From Gentiana macrophylla (taxonomy: Eukaryota; Streptophyta; Magnoliopsida; Gentianales; Gentianaceae), in the NCBI GenBank assembly GCA_026214975.1, contig CM047806.1, positions 5,865,822 to 5,929,821 of the forward strand: a stretch of DNA of 64,000 nucleotides, written 5' to 3'. Position numbers and translations under genes: made by a program. The notes beneath the pieces are model-generated. The model was given only the letters and a program-made list of their open reading frames with translations, did no database searches and had not been told where the DNA came from. This document shows, in pieces, positions 23,011 through 34,501 of this stretch. Each line of letters opens with the position of its first letter. Position 1 is the stretch's first letter.

Positions 23011-25518
23011 ACAGAGAAGAACTACTATGGATGGAGCAGAGCAGTTCGCAGAGCATTAATCTCGAAGAACAAGTTAGGGTTAGTGGATGGAACCTTAACT
23101 TGCCCTCCGAACCAAGATAGACACTTTGAAGCCTGGAACCAGTGTAATAACATGGTACTTTCATGGATTCTAAACTCTGTATCACCAACAATCGGTCAGA
23201 GTCTTTAAGAGCAAACACTGCAAGAGATGTATGGGTAGAGCTGCAGGAAAGGCTGTCTACAAAGGATTATTTTATGGTTTCAAACATTCAAGAGGAATTG
23301 TATGCAACAAAGCAAGGAACATCATCAGTTACGGAGTATTTCACACGCCTGAAGATACTTTGGGAGGAATTAGTCATGCTGAGACCAATTCCCCAAGGGG
23401 TTAGTCAGGAATTTAAGGATTACATCGAAGCCGATTATGTGATTGGATTCCTCAGAGGTCTGAATGAGAGCTTTGAGCCTTTGAAATCCAAAGTTTTGTT
23501 GATGAATCCATTACCAAAGATTAATGAGGTGTATAACCTAGCTATCAAATTGGAGAGACAACTATTTCATGGACCAGAGAAGGGTCAACAGTTGAGCGCA
23601 CCAATTGTTCTATAAAATGCCTCAATGGACTCATCAGGGAATTTTGTCAGGCAATATCCACCCAGGCGTTCAATGATAACCAATCAACATCAGAACCCTG
23701 GAAATTACAGTGGAAAGAAAAATATGCAGTGCACATATTGCAATAAGATAGGACATACTGAGGATCGATGTTACAAGAAACATGGATTCCCCCCAGGCTT
23801 TCAGAACAAGACAGGTGCATATGGTACAACAAGAAGGTCAGAAACTTGGGTCTTCCATGTCTGTATTGACACTAATGGTTTGGACCGTGCTGGCTCAACT
23901 TTCACTCCAGAACAATATACAGAAATGTTGAGGCTCTTCCAACTGATGCAAACAACTAACAACATTGGGGCTCAGCAGCAGGCCACAACAACATTAGCCA
24001 TTCTAAACTCTAACTTCAAACAGCCTGAGATGGGTAAGAGCAAGGCACCCTATGTTAATTACTGGATTTTAGACTCAGGATACACTGATCATGTAGGCCT
24101 GCTTCCTTTCCCTCTTCTCATCTTATAAACTTGTTCTCAATAAGCACATCACACTGCCTAATGGCACCACAATACCAGTAACTCACATTGGTGATGTCCC
24201 TATCAATAGTTTACTGACCTTGGACTCGTCTTTTATGTACATGCTTTCCAATTTAATTTGCTTTCTCTTGGTACTCTTACGAAATGTGGAGATTACACTG
24301 TCTTTTTTGTGGTGGTTTTTGTGATATTCATGAAGTGAGGCATATGAGGATGATTGGTTCAACTAAGGAATCCTTAGGCCTCTACTACCTTGAAGCATCT
24401 CACTTCCCCAAGTCTTCTGTTGCTCAACTTTCAACCAATTCTTCCACAAGTACTGCTGATGACAAGTTATGGCATTGCAGGATGAGACATTTGTCCATCC
24501 CTAGGTTACAACTTGTTCATAGTATGGCTCTTTTTGTTACTGTACCTTCCAATAAAGATTGTCATGTCTGTTATAAAGCTAAATTGAAAAGAAAACCCTT
24601 TAACGGTAGTACATCAACTTCTGTTTCTGCCTTTGATTTAGTCCACATTGATATCTGGGGACCATATAGGCAACCTACTTTTCAAAATCAACGTTTTTTC
24701 CTTTAAATTTTTTCGTACTGACAATGGTCAGGAATTTAACATGCCAGATTTTTTCAAATCTAAAGGTGTCATACATCAAACGTCATGTAATCACACACCC
24801 CAGCAAGCATAATGGGCTTGTTGAACGCAAGCACCAGCACATTTTGGCTGTTGCACGCAACATGCGTTTTCAAGCTCAGTTGCCTATTTCTTTTTGGGAG
24901 TTTTGCGTTCAGCATGCGGTTTATCTCATAAACATCACACCTACCCCTTTGCTGCATAATTACACACCACATGAAAAATTATTTGACACTCCACCATCTT
25001 ATGAACACTTAAGAATTTTTGGTTGTCTAGCTTATGCTGCTAACGTTGATCCAAACAAATCCAAGTTCTATCCTAGGGGGCTGGAGTCTTGTTTTCTTGG
25101 GTATTCATCTACTACCAAAGGTAGCATATTGTTCAATCTTCAAACTTAGTCTTTTTTCACTTCGAGGGATGTCACTTACACTGAGTCTTGTTTCCCCTTT
25201 GCTGAGTCTAATACACAGCACACCCTTGAAGATTTTCCTCTCCTTGTTGTTCCCACTTTACCAAGCTGACCTGCTCCCTAAATCATCTTCATCCACTGAA
25301 CCTGAACCTGCACTTACATAATCTGTTGAACCTGAATCTGCACAACTAGTTTGTACATCTAGGGATGTAATTCAGCGACCTGCTAGGCAGTGCAATAAAC
25401 CTTCATGGCTTCGTGATTATCATTGCAATCTTCTCACATTCAATAGTTCCAGTAGTTCCACCAGTCCAACCGATCATCCCCTACAAGAAGTCTATCTTAT
25501 GATCTCATCTCTCCTCAC
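23008..25518 (+). pseudogene. Inverted gag-protease-integrase block of Copia-1
   Basis: In order on plus: a gag segment starting at LTEKNYYGWSRAV (about 23007), frameshifted near 23208 and continuing to 23612; a CCHC knuckle (CTYCNKIGHTEDRCYKKHG, about 23731); an aspartic protease motif (ILDSGYTDHV, about 24065, with Tyr replacing the usual Ala); a GAG-pre-integrase motif (LWHCRMRHLSIPR, about 24468); and integrase from HIDIWGPY (about 24648) to YEHLRIFGCLAYAA. About 100 residues are missing from the integrase core between HIDIWGPY and the TDNGQEF region. A linker with PSWLRDYHCNLLTF follows, then sequence stops matching near 25515. Multiple stops make it non-functional. Confidence 0.8.
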
Positions 25519-25685
25519 TAGTACAATGGACGGATTCTCGTTGGGATGCATATAGAGTGGATGTGCCGGCGTAATCTCATTTTGATGATTCATCGCCATT
25601 GTTGTGCTTGTTCGAAGGAAGAGAAAAGGAAAAACGAAATCGAAGAAGAAGGAATGACAGAGTGCACAATCGGAGCCCTAATTAC

Positions 25686-25697
25686 GCTCTGATACCA
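25686..25697 (-). other. Copia-1 primer-binding site
   Basis: The minus strand reads TGGTATCAGAGC immediately after the LTR end, complementary to the 3' end of initiator methionine tRNA, the usual primer of Ty1/copia elements. It fixes the orientation of the element as minus. Confidence 0.9.
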
Positions 25698-25974
25698 TGT
25701 CAAAATACTTCGGTTCAACATGGAAAGATCAAAACAAACTAAAATTGCAGAACATAAGGAATCGGATCTAAATGGACGAACCCTAGGAGAGCATCATCTT
25801 CTCCCCTTTTCTTATTATTCCAAAAAAACTACTATTCTAAGTCTATTTACAAGCTTTTATACCTAGGGCAAAACCACATATACGATTACCGTTTTGCCCC
25901 TCAAAACTAATTACAAGAAAACAACAAGAACGTACAAATTATGCTGAATTATATATACTTATACTTGTAATACA
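25698..25974 (-). repeat. Copia-1 5' LTR (277 bp)
   Basis: It has TG...CA ends (reads TGTATTACAAGT to TTTTGACA on minus) and matches the 3' LTR in both flanking thirds. The primer-binding site follows immediately. Confidence 0.8.
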
Positions 25975-28900
25975 ACCAAAAAAATGTGTATATATATGCC
26001 GCATCTTACAAACCATACCACTAAGGCATAATTTTCGACTTACCTCCTCTACGAAACTTTAGGGATGATGTAGTGAAGGTCTTTCGGTTATGGTTCAATT
26101 TTATTTTTTTTGAATCATTTCACATGATCCTAACATGTTTTTAATGTGATTAATATATATAAATATATATCAATGAAGCAATTTGTGCCGAAACATTATT
26201 CACATTACATTATAACTTAGAATGCACTTAAAGCAGTACGGCATGCATCTTGGAAATGAGCTAATTAACTGGATCATAATCTGAATGATACAGCCATATT
26301 CATTTAATCTTGGTTTTTGTGTTATCAAAGTAAAGTTTGAAGCATTATTCACATTATTATTATTAATTAATCAAAGACGACATGGCAACGTGCCGCAGAA
26401 TTCTAGGGCTCCAACACGTTTTCTCCTGTTTCCCCGTTGGTTGCTGATTGGATTTAATACATGAGAATCATAAATTTGGTTTTTTTTATTCATGTTATCT
26501 ATGAAAAGATGTGATTTAAATTTGGATATAACTACTTATTTACTTATGGAATTATGCAGAATCATTACACGAGTATTTTTCTTTCTTTCTATATAAATTT
26601 AGTATGTTTTGTTTTTTTAGCCTTAGCTATATAAAGTCCATGGTTTTGTGGAGTACGTATTGCAGAAGTTGAAATAATAATATTGTTTCACAAAATTGTG
26701 TGTGTACGTCGTTATTTTATTTATTTTTGCTTTTTTGAAAAGAGCCAATTTTCTTGAATCAGCTTATTTCTGCAAGCACAATGTACATCTATCGGTGGGT
26801 TAATTAGACTCCCATTCACCAGAAAAACTACGTTTAAGGAGTAATATGCATAGCTTCCCGCAGGTTTATAAAACTAAAGACGACAAAAGTAAAAAGAGAA
26901 GAATTATTTATGCACGCAACAATTATATATATGCCCAACGTGTCGAAAGTCGCGTTGTTTTTCAGCATGCAATTTTTGCACCATAATTAAGGAGAGAATT
27001 TGATTCCATATATAATATATATATATATATGTGTTGATAACCATAAGACAAAACATGGAAAATTCCCGTTACGTGATAAGAGGAGTTGAGAACTTCTCCG
27101 TTTGGCGTTCCTAAATATTGCTCCTAAAGCTAATTAATTACTTTTAGATTGACATCCACATTGTTGAGGTTTCATAAATCATGCATAATACTACAACAAC
27201 AACAACAACAAAAAAGAACCTTATTATAATGAAATCTCAAAATTATAACACAAAGAACAACTTAATTATTTGTTTTGCATACGAAAGCATAGATTGTTAG
27301 TCAAGTATATAAATCTGTAAATTAATTATAGATACGATATATTAAAATATGTCATGTACTAATTATTCAACATTCTCCACCTTATTAAGTAAACCCCTTT
27401 TATCATTTATTATTAATTATACATTCCCATGCTTATCAGTTATCACTAATTAAGTCTTCAAAAAAATAGAATTATTTCCATCAGATTATGTCATATTCTC
27501 TTGACTGACATATTGAAATTCCTATGTATATTTATATTCTTCAACTACAACTTTATTTTTTTTTTATGCAGATGTCATGCTGAGTTGGAATTTAATCTGA
27601 TTGAATGAGACAAAAAGTTTAATAAAATTGGCCAGTGGATCTAGGCCGTCCATGCTGATGATTTTGGTCCAGATGGCACGTCATATATATCTCAGCTAGG
27701 GAAATATTAGTTTGATATAACCATTTTAATAAAAAGTCATAATATACTTTATATATACCTATTTATAATAACCAGTTGGGAAAAACACCAAAGGGGGTGT
27801 CCACGTGTTTTTTTTTTTTTTTTTTTTTAATTCATCTGGCCACCAGTAAAAAAGCTTTTTTTATTGTTCATTGGTGCCCAAATTTTTTTTTTTTTTTTTT
27901 TTTTTTTTAGTTTCATCAGCGTCAGGTAAAAGTTTTTTTTTTTTTTTTGAAGAAGGTTTGAGTTAAATTGTTTCATTTTTTATGACTCAATTGTATTTTT
28001 AATCTACACATTAGCTTTAATTTATTCTTAATCTTATTATATGTGTTGTGCTTAAGATGTATCCGATTCCGATTTAATTACATTTGGGAAATGTCAAAGA
28101 AACACTCCACGTGTTTTTTTTTTCTTTTTTTTTTTACTGTTTCATCAGTACCCAAAAAAAAGTTGCTTTTTTTTTTTTAAAATTTTTTTTTATGTATCCC
28201 ATTTCATATCCAACGAGTGTACAGAGTGTGTCTGGCCATTACACATGGCTTTCCCATCTAGTATATATATATATATATATATATATGATCTACATTCATT
28301 CTACACATATATTGAATATAGTCTAGTGTGTTGCGGAAAAAAGAAGGTGAAAATTTTAGAAACTTGTAAATTTTAACAAGCTCGCTAACGTGTAGACATA
28401 ACATAAATAAATAAATGACATAAAGTGTGTAAAAGTATGGCCAACAATAGACACACAAACAAATCCAAATAAAGACGCTCAACACATGCAATATAAACAT
28501 AATGATGGCGCTTGGGAAAAAAATATTTATATTGATTATCTTCCAATATAATTTTTTGTTAATTACAATCTTTTTTCCGGATAGAGATTGATTTGACAAA
28601 TCAACACAATTTGTGTGCAAAGTCTCCTGCATAATACGGAGATACACTAACTACTGAAATAGCTATTTTATATAACTATTATTACAATAAATTAATGATA
28701 TATTTATATATGTATAATTGCCTGCATTAAACATGTCACTTATGCATTTGAACTCTCACTACTATAAACCAGTCAAGGGTATGACATATCATGAAGTTGG
28801 CCGGTTGATTATATATAATATATTAATGCATTGCTATGCTTAATGGACTAAATTACTATATCTGCTTTATTTTATTTTGAGGGAAAAAAATGTCCTTTTC

Positions 28901-29455
28901 TAATTGTTTATTGAAATTATGAAATATTCCCCCTTCAACTGCACAATTTTCAATCAATGCCTATCAATTTGCTCATCAAGTATAAAATAATAATAATAAC
29001 AATAACAACAATATAATAATGATTAATAAATTTCTTCATGTTTCTTATTTTTATAACTTTTCTCCAGCACCTTGCTAGATCTTAATAAATCTCTTTGCTA
29101 TTCAAAAAAATAAATAATAATAAAATAATTAAAAATGGAATTGAGCTAATTAATGCATCAATTGTGTATACTTTTAGAGTTTAATACATGTTGACACAAC
29201 TAAATCGAGTCACATGAGGGGTTATATGTCTTAACAATATACTACTAGTAGAAAAATGAAATCATGACTTGGGAGAATTTCGATATTATTATATAACAAT
29301 AAAGAAGTTTGTCTTGCCTTCAGAAAAAAAAAAAAGCACATTAATCACTTCCCTGGTTGGTTACTTAAATTAATAACTATTTGCAAGCATTTAAAGATAG
29401 ATAACTCACATGAGAAATCTTTGAAAAAGTCTAAAAATGTCATTATACTTGTATT
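25975..29455. other. AT-rich intergenic DNA, no gene seen
   Basis: Long AT-rich sequence with T tracts (about 27810-27828, 27882-27908, 27934-27949, 28110-28200) and a TA microsatellite (about 28261-28286). Two related segments (GGGAAAAACACCAAA near 27779 and GGGAAATGTCAAAGAAACAC near 28086, each followed by CCACGTG and a T run) suggest a diverged duplication. No reading frame resembles a known protein. Confidence 0.5.
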
Positions 29456-29651
29456 AGAAACATATAAATTGTTTACCAACTTTCCGACCAGTGACCACTT
29501 AAGCAAGAAGTCTCTGGTTCGAGTCATTGTGGATGCATCAAATCTTGTTGGAAGAGATCTCATATTTGGTGTTCGACAGTACCTCAAATGATTAGTCTCG
29601 GACAATTGTCTGGAGATACATTGTGAAAGCAAAGAAACATATAAATTGTTT
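29456..29651 (+). mobile_element. SINE-like insertion with 19-bp target duplication
   Basis: The 19-bp sequence AGAAACATATAAATTGTTT occurs at 29456-29474 and exactly again at 29633-29651. The 158 bp between them hold a perfect tRNA-type B box (GGTTCGAGTC, 29516-29525) and a weak A-box-like stretch about 30 bp upstream. A long target duplication with a tRNA-like pol III promoter fits a SINE. A poly(A) tail is missing, so it may be an old or 3'-unusual copy. Confidence 0.6.
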
Positions 29652-29727
29652 GAAACCATTATAATCAAAAATAATTTCTCGTCGTCTCGTTGATTCATTC
29701 AAAACTCTAATTAATAAAGGGTTCTAG

Positions 29728-29838
29728 ACAATAATATGCTTTTTTATGGATTGCCTACTACGACGTTTATTGCGCTAGACTAGACAATATATTATGTTTT
29801 TTATGAATTGTCTACTACGACGTTTATTGCGCTAGAGT
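29728..29838. repeat. Two-copy tandem duplication
   Basis: Two copies of about 60 bp share TTTTTTATG, ATTG, CTACTACGACGTTTATTG and CGCTAGA. The copies differ at a few positions. No function is evident. Confidence 0.75.
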
Positions 29839-30399
29839 ACATAGGAAGGAGGGATAGATGTAAAAATCATTGATTCTGGTAGGGTTTAGTATATTGTTTA
29901 TCCAAAACATTCCGCTCATGTGTCCAGTGTTCGTCTAAGTCTTTTTTTCTAATAAACGATACTTTTTATTGAATGATGTTAAAAAAGATCGTACAATGTC
30001 TTATTTTGACCCTCTCCTTATGCCAAATTATGTAGACGAAACATAGCATTGCCCTCTTAAAACCTATGAGTGGCAAACCCAGTGTGGGAAAATCCTGTTC
30101 ATATGAAAGAGTATTGCACTCTATGTTTCTAGAAAAAGAAACCTCCCCCTGAAATAAGAAATTACAAGAACAAGCCGAAAAGGAGAAAATTGTCAAAAGA
30201 GCGTAATAATCCGCAGGTCCCAGCCCAATGTGGTAGTCTTGAAGAGTGCTTAAACCATGATCTTTTTCTTCTTCAATAGGCGAAGGTGGATCAGCTCCAG
30301 CCAGTCGTCTAGGATCTCCTCTAGTTATGTCTCCAATTCGCAGCATACATGATGAAAAATAAGTAAATAATAGCAAGTCCGGAAAAGTATATAAATGGC

Positions 30400-30584
30400 G
30401 TATGTAAGAAAACACCTGCTTTGCACCCTTCATGGTGGTGAAGGGTGCTTCCTGGATTTTCTCCATGATGTAAGCCATAAGAAATGATGTAAAAAATCTT
30501 CAATGCATGAGTGAGACATCGTCCAATTCGCTCACTTTCCACTTTTGAGATATCTGGTGAGGGTGTGATTAGTTCCTGCAACCA
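30400..30584 (-). pseudogene. Possible exon of an unrecognised gene
   Basis: On minus, a candidate acceptor (TTGCAG) at about 30579 opens a frame reading ELITPSPDISKVESERIG and RCLTHALKIFYIISYGLHHG, and a GT follows AAAGCAG near 30420. Composition looks like protein and unlike the surrounding AT-rich DNA. A second overlapping frame (29966-30478) gives a longer, less convincing protein. I do not recognise the family and see no further exons, so this may be a captured gene fragment. Confidence 0.3.
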
Positions 30585-30661
30585 TCAAAAAATAGTTGTA
30601 CCATGGCATCATATTAACAAAACCAAACGAATGATAGATAATCGAGACGACCTGGTTTGCA

Positions 30662-30842
30662 CCCACTACAAGACAAACAATTTTATGCTACACTATTGTT
30701 TGTCACACAACAAAAAATGTTGCTATAGACTTACTTTTAGTCACATGAGCGTGGCAAAAGAGTCTGACCAAGTGCTATTAACCACACTTTTTTTGTGTGT
30801 GTGACAAAAACTAGTGTAGCAATAAAGTGTTTTTTTTATAGT
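30662..30842. mobile_element. Possible CACTA-type MITE
   Basis: It begins CACTACAAGACAAAC and ends TTTTTTATAGTG, so the outer bases are inverted (CACTA...TAGTG), as in CACTA/EnSpm elements. Inside, TGCTACACTATTG, TTGTCACA and GTGTGTGACA are inverted relatives of each other. A 3-bp target duplication was not found. Confidence 0.45.
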
Positions 30843-30893
30843 GACTCTTCATAGGAAGAATGAAGGGTGCGTCCAAATACAATGGCCGCTTAT

Positions 30894-31045
30894 CTAGCGA
30901 GGCGTATAGATGGAATCTCCTGACGATCTGCATGCAAAATGAGGCGTAGCTAGAGGGGAAGCGGGCTTGCATGAGGAGGAGGCGTTTGTGGAAGGTTGTT
31001 TAGCAAGAAAATCGGCAGCATTGTTGGATTCACGATAAATATGAG
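30894..31045 (-). pseudogene. LINE/RNase H remnant, 3' part
   Basis: On minus this continues the RNase H frame interrupted by Copia-2. It starts at the target duplication and reads IYRESNNAADFLAKQPS, the C-terminal RVT_3 RNase H motif with its catalytic Asp, then a Ser/Pro-rich tail to a stop at 30894. The 5' part lies at 45553-45727. Together they form the oldest layer of the nest. Confidence 0.75.
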
Positions 31046-31204
31046 ACACAGAATTCAAGGAAGATATTTGTGTTGTATTCAATACAAAATATTCTGTGGT
31101 ACACCCACACATATACCCAAAAGTATAATAACAAGATAAGATGCCACAGGGCATTAATAGTAAATGACTGAAAGGACCCTCAACTGATAGCTAATTACTT
31201 AACA
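31046..31204 (-). repeat. Copia-2 3' LTR (159 bp)
   Basis: On minus it begins TGTTAAGTAATTAG directly after the polypurine tract GAGAGGGGG and ends GAATTCTGTGT. The LTR ends are TG...GT, not the usual TG...CA; the ATGAG target duplication on both sides fixes this boundary. Confidence 0.9.
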
Positions 31205-34200
31205 CCCCCTCTCAAACTAAAGGTGGTAGGTATGACATTTAGTTTGCTTTTGAAATGATTATATTGAGAAACTGGAAGTGCTTTGGTGAAGAAATCTGCC
31301 AACTGTGATTCAGAGGGAATGTAGTTGATTTTCAATTCCTTGTTGATGACTTTGTCTCTTATGAAGTGCACATCCACCTCAATGTGCTTGGTCCTAGCAT
31401 GGTACACAGGATTCTGTGCCAATGAAGCAGCTCCTAGGCTGTCTGACCATGCCACAGGGATGCAGGGTAACTTGAGTTTCATTTCTTTCAAGCAATTCAA
31501 GGTGTCAAGCCACCTGCACTCAAGTTGGGCGGTGATCTCGTATTCGACTCAGACTTAGATCTGAAACAATCGCTTGTTTCTTGGAACACCAAGAGATCAA
31601 GGAGGATCCAAGAAAAACACAAGAACTTTGTGGATCGATTTTCTATCGATGGAAAACAGCCCAATCAAGATCGAAAAACCCGCAAATTCAAGTCGAACCA
31701 CGGTTGGTATGAACAGGCAGTGATCTAAGGTTCCTTTGACATATCTCAGCACTTTCTTCAATGCAGTCCAATGATCAACTGTAGGAGATTGCATGAACTG
31801 GCTCGGATAATTAACAACATAAGTGAGATCAGGCCTAGTGGAGGTCAAATATTGTAGACCACCTATAGCACTCCTGTAGATCAAGGGGTTTTGTAAGGGT
31901 TCACCTTGATTAGGACTTAGATGATTACCAGCTGCCATAGGGATGTTGCAAGGCTTGATGTTCTCCATATTCAATCTTTTCAACAACTGACCTGCATAAT
32001 GTTTTCGAGACAAGTAGCAAACCGGGTTGTATCTCTAAAGGCTTGCATTCCCAAAAAGTGAGAGATTGGTCCTAGATCCTTTAGGGCAATCTGAATTGAG
32101 AAGTTCAATGAACTGTTGTATAAGTCTATCAGAGCCGCCAAGAACAGGATGTCATCAACATAGATAAGGACATACATCATCCGATTTTGGTTTGAAGAAT
32201 AAAGCAGTGAGTTGTCACTTAGATCGCATGAAGCCCCACTCCAACATCTGAGATCTTAGAGCACTAAACCAGGCTCTAGGTGCTTGTTTCAAGCCATATA
32301 GGGCCTTGTTCAATTTACAAACAAACAAAGGATTTTTTGAGTCCTGAAAGCCTTCTGGTTGTGCCATGAAGATGTCTTCACTAATAGGACCATTCAAAAA
32401 GGCATTGTTAATGTCCACTTGTCTTATAGACCATTTGAAGCTCACACGAATGAGATAGCACAACCACGATAGTAGAGGCTTTAGCAGCAGGACTAAAGGT
32501 ATCTCAGATAATCAATGCCATAGTCCGGTGGAATCCCTTGGCAACAAGCCTGGCCTTATGTTTTAGGATAGTACCATCCGGTTTGAGTTTCAACTTGAAC
32601 ACCCACCTGTTTCCTACAAGATGCTGCCCTGAAACAGGTGGTACCAAGGTCCAGGTCTGATTTTGTTGGAGAGCTTGAAATTCTTCAACCATAGCTGCCT
32701 TCCATTCTGGACACTCCAATGCATCAGACACTCTCACTGGTTCAGTAAGATGAGGTGGAGAATTGGTATGAGTGATGGAGGTATGGTAGACTTTTGGTTT
32801 GAAGATACCACTTTTGGATCTGGTTTGCATGGAATGAGACACTGGAGGTGGTGGTGGAGGAGTAGGAGAAGGAGAACATAGGTCATGATCAGAATCAACA
32901 GTAGGAGAAGGAGATAAAGTACTAGAAGTAGGAGGTGAAAGAGGTAAATTGATAGGAGAAATAGGAAGGGATCCAGGTGTAGTAGGATCAGGTGATCCAG
33001 AGTTAGGACTAGAGTGAGAATCAGGAACCCTAGCAGATAATGGTGTACCAGGATTAACAATTGGGGAGGCCTGGGAGGTTGGTTGCAGGGGATCAGGAGA
33101 TGAGGATGTGGTTAGGGGCATAGGCAAGTAGAAGGCAGTGGCAAGATTTGGATCAAGAACAACTTCTCTGTGCTTGCCTTGTAAGAAGCCTTCCTTAAAG
33201 GGAAATTCTTTTTCATTAAAAACAACATCTCTACTGATATAGATTCTACCACTAGGGGCCAAACACTTATATCCTTTGTGATGAGTGCTAAACCCCAAGT
33301 TAACACACTTAGTGGAGTGAAAACTAAACTTATGACTTTGATAAGGTCTAAGGTTAGGATAGCAACTGCAACCAAAAACTTTGTACTTGGTATAATCAGG
33401 TTGAGCATGAAGCAGACTTTGAGAGGGAGTTTGATTATGGAGGACAGGAGTAGGTAGGTCATTAATGAGTTGGACAGCTTGTTCAAAACTTTCATACCAG
33501 AATTTTAAAGGCAAAGATGCCTGTGCAAGAAGTGTGAGCCCCATCTCAACAATGTGCCTATGTTTCCTTTCTGCCCTCCCATGTTGACCATGAGCATGAG
33601 GACAGGGATGTCTAAAAGTAATGCCATGCTCTTTCAGATAAGACTCAAACACTCTATATTCACCCCCCCAGTCAGATTGAACACATTTGATAGTGGTTTG
33701 AAATTGATTTTCAACAAGGTGTTTGAAGGAAATAAAGGCAGACAAGGCCTCAGATTTATGTTTTAAGGGAAAAATTCAGGTGAACCTGGTGTGATCATCA
33801 ACAAAGTGTATATAGTATTGAAAGCCAGTATTGGTAACTACAGGTGCAGGACCCCTGGATCGGTATAGATAAGATCTAACACAGATCACGAGATGAAAAG
33901 AGGATTTAGGGTAAGGTAGAGCACGCATTTTACCAAACTTACAAGCTTCACAAAAATCAACATCATTATGTGAAAAGAGACATTACACTTGTCCAAAACA
34001 GATTTAAGAACAGAAAGGGAAGGGTGTCCAAGCCTTCTATGCCAAATATTCAGATCTTTTTCAAAAACAGAAGTACAAACAAACACATTACAAGGATTAT
34101 TAGAAGAAGAACAGAGGGTCTTGGAGTGAAGAGAGGTCTTGGAAGCAGCTTGAGCTCCTATAACTGGAATTTGGTATAATCCATGCCTAAGAACCCCTAT

Positions 34201-34501
34201 TTGCAGCAGTTTCCTTGTGTCCTTGTCCTTAACATAAACACATTTATCATCAAATTCTATGACAACAGGATAATCATGAGTCAACTGAGAGACACTAATA
34301 AGATTTTTGGTCATGCTAGGAACAAGAAGAGAATTTTTTAAGTGCAAGGGTGTGCTATTTGTGGGAAGAATACAGGTTCCAGAGTTAGAAATAGGTAGGA
34401 GCTCACCATTACCAACAGCAAGATTGTCTGATCCAGTGTAGTCCCCAGTCAGGTGCAAATTGTTGATATCTGAGGTAACATGATTGGTTGCCCCACTGTC
34501 C
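31205..34501 (-). pseudogene. Copia-2 pol: protease, integrase, RT, RNase H
   Basis: From 34496 on minus: protease (SGATNHVTSD, its first residues lying across the Copia-3 insertion), GAG-pre-integrase (IWHRRLGHPSLS, about 34020), integrase core (VQSDWGGEYRVFESYL, then HGQHGRAERKHRH), a long Pro/Ser linker, and RT (GNRWVFKLKLKPDGT, VDINNAFLNG, LIYVDDI). The thumb region has RSAIGGLQYLTSTRPDL, and RNase H ends with NPVYHARTKHIEVD and LADFFTKALP. Frame breaks occur near 33850, 32515, 32200 and 32010. The RNase H middle (31500-31600) is shifted with an internal stop. The polypurine tract GAGAGGGGG ends it. Confidence 0.88.

Larger units (their letters stand above)
21260..25974 (-). mobile_element. 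Copia-1: Ty1/copia element with internal inversion
   Basis: Both ends are LTRs in the minus orientation (5' LTR 25974-25698, 3' LTR 21807-21260) and the primer site next to the 5' LTR is on the minus strand. The gag start (ATG at 25599), the RT (23010-22250) and RNase H (22247-21809) also read on minus. The block 23008-25518, carrying the rest of gag, protease and integrase, reads on plus. The layout fits one element whose middle was inverted, with loss of the RT N-terminus. No 5-bp target duplication is seen (CAGCC left, ACCAA right). All reading frames carry stops or shifts, so the element is inactive. Confidence 0.8.

Noticed and set aside
23008..25518. A separate plus-strand copia element nested in Copia-1
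   Set aside because: No LTRs, primer site or target duplication bound this block, and it holds exactly the domains missing from the minus-strand parts, so an internal inversion is simpler.
25686..25697. tRNA gene fragment
   Set aside because: Only the 3' terminal 12 bases match; it sits against the LTR as a primer-binding site. No complete tRNA was seen in the window.
29516..29525. A tRNA gene at the GGTTCGAGTC motif
   Set aside because: No acceptor stem or anticodon arm could be formed around it; the flanking 19-bp duplication points to a SINE.
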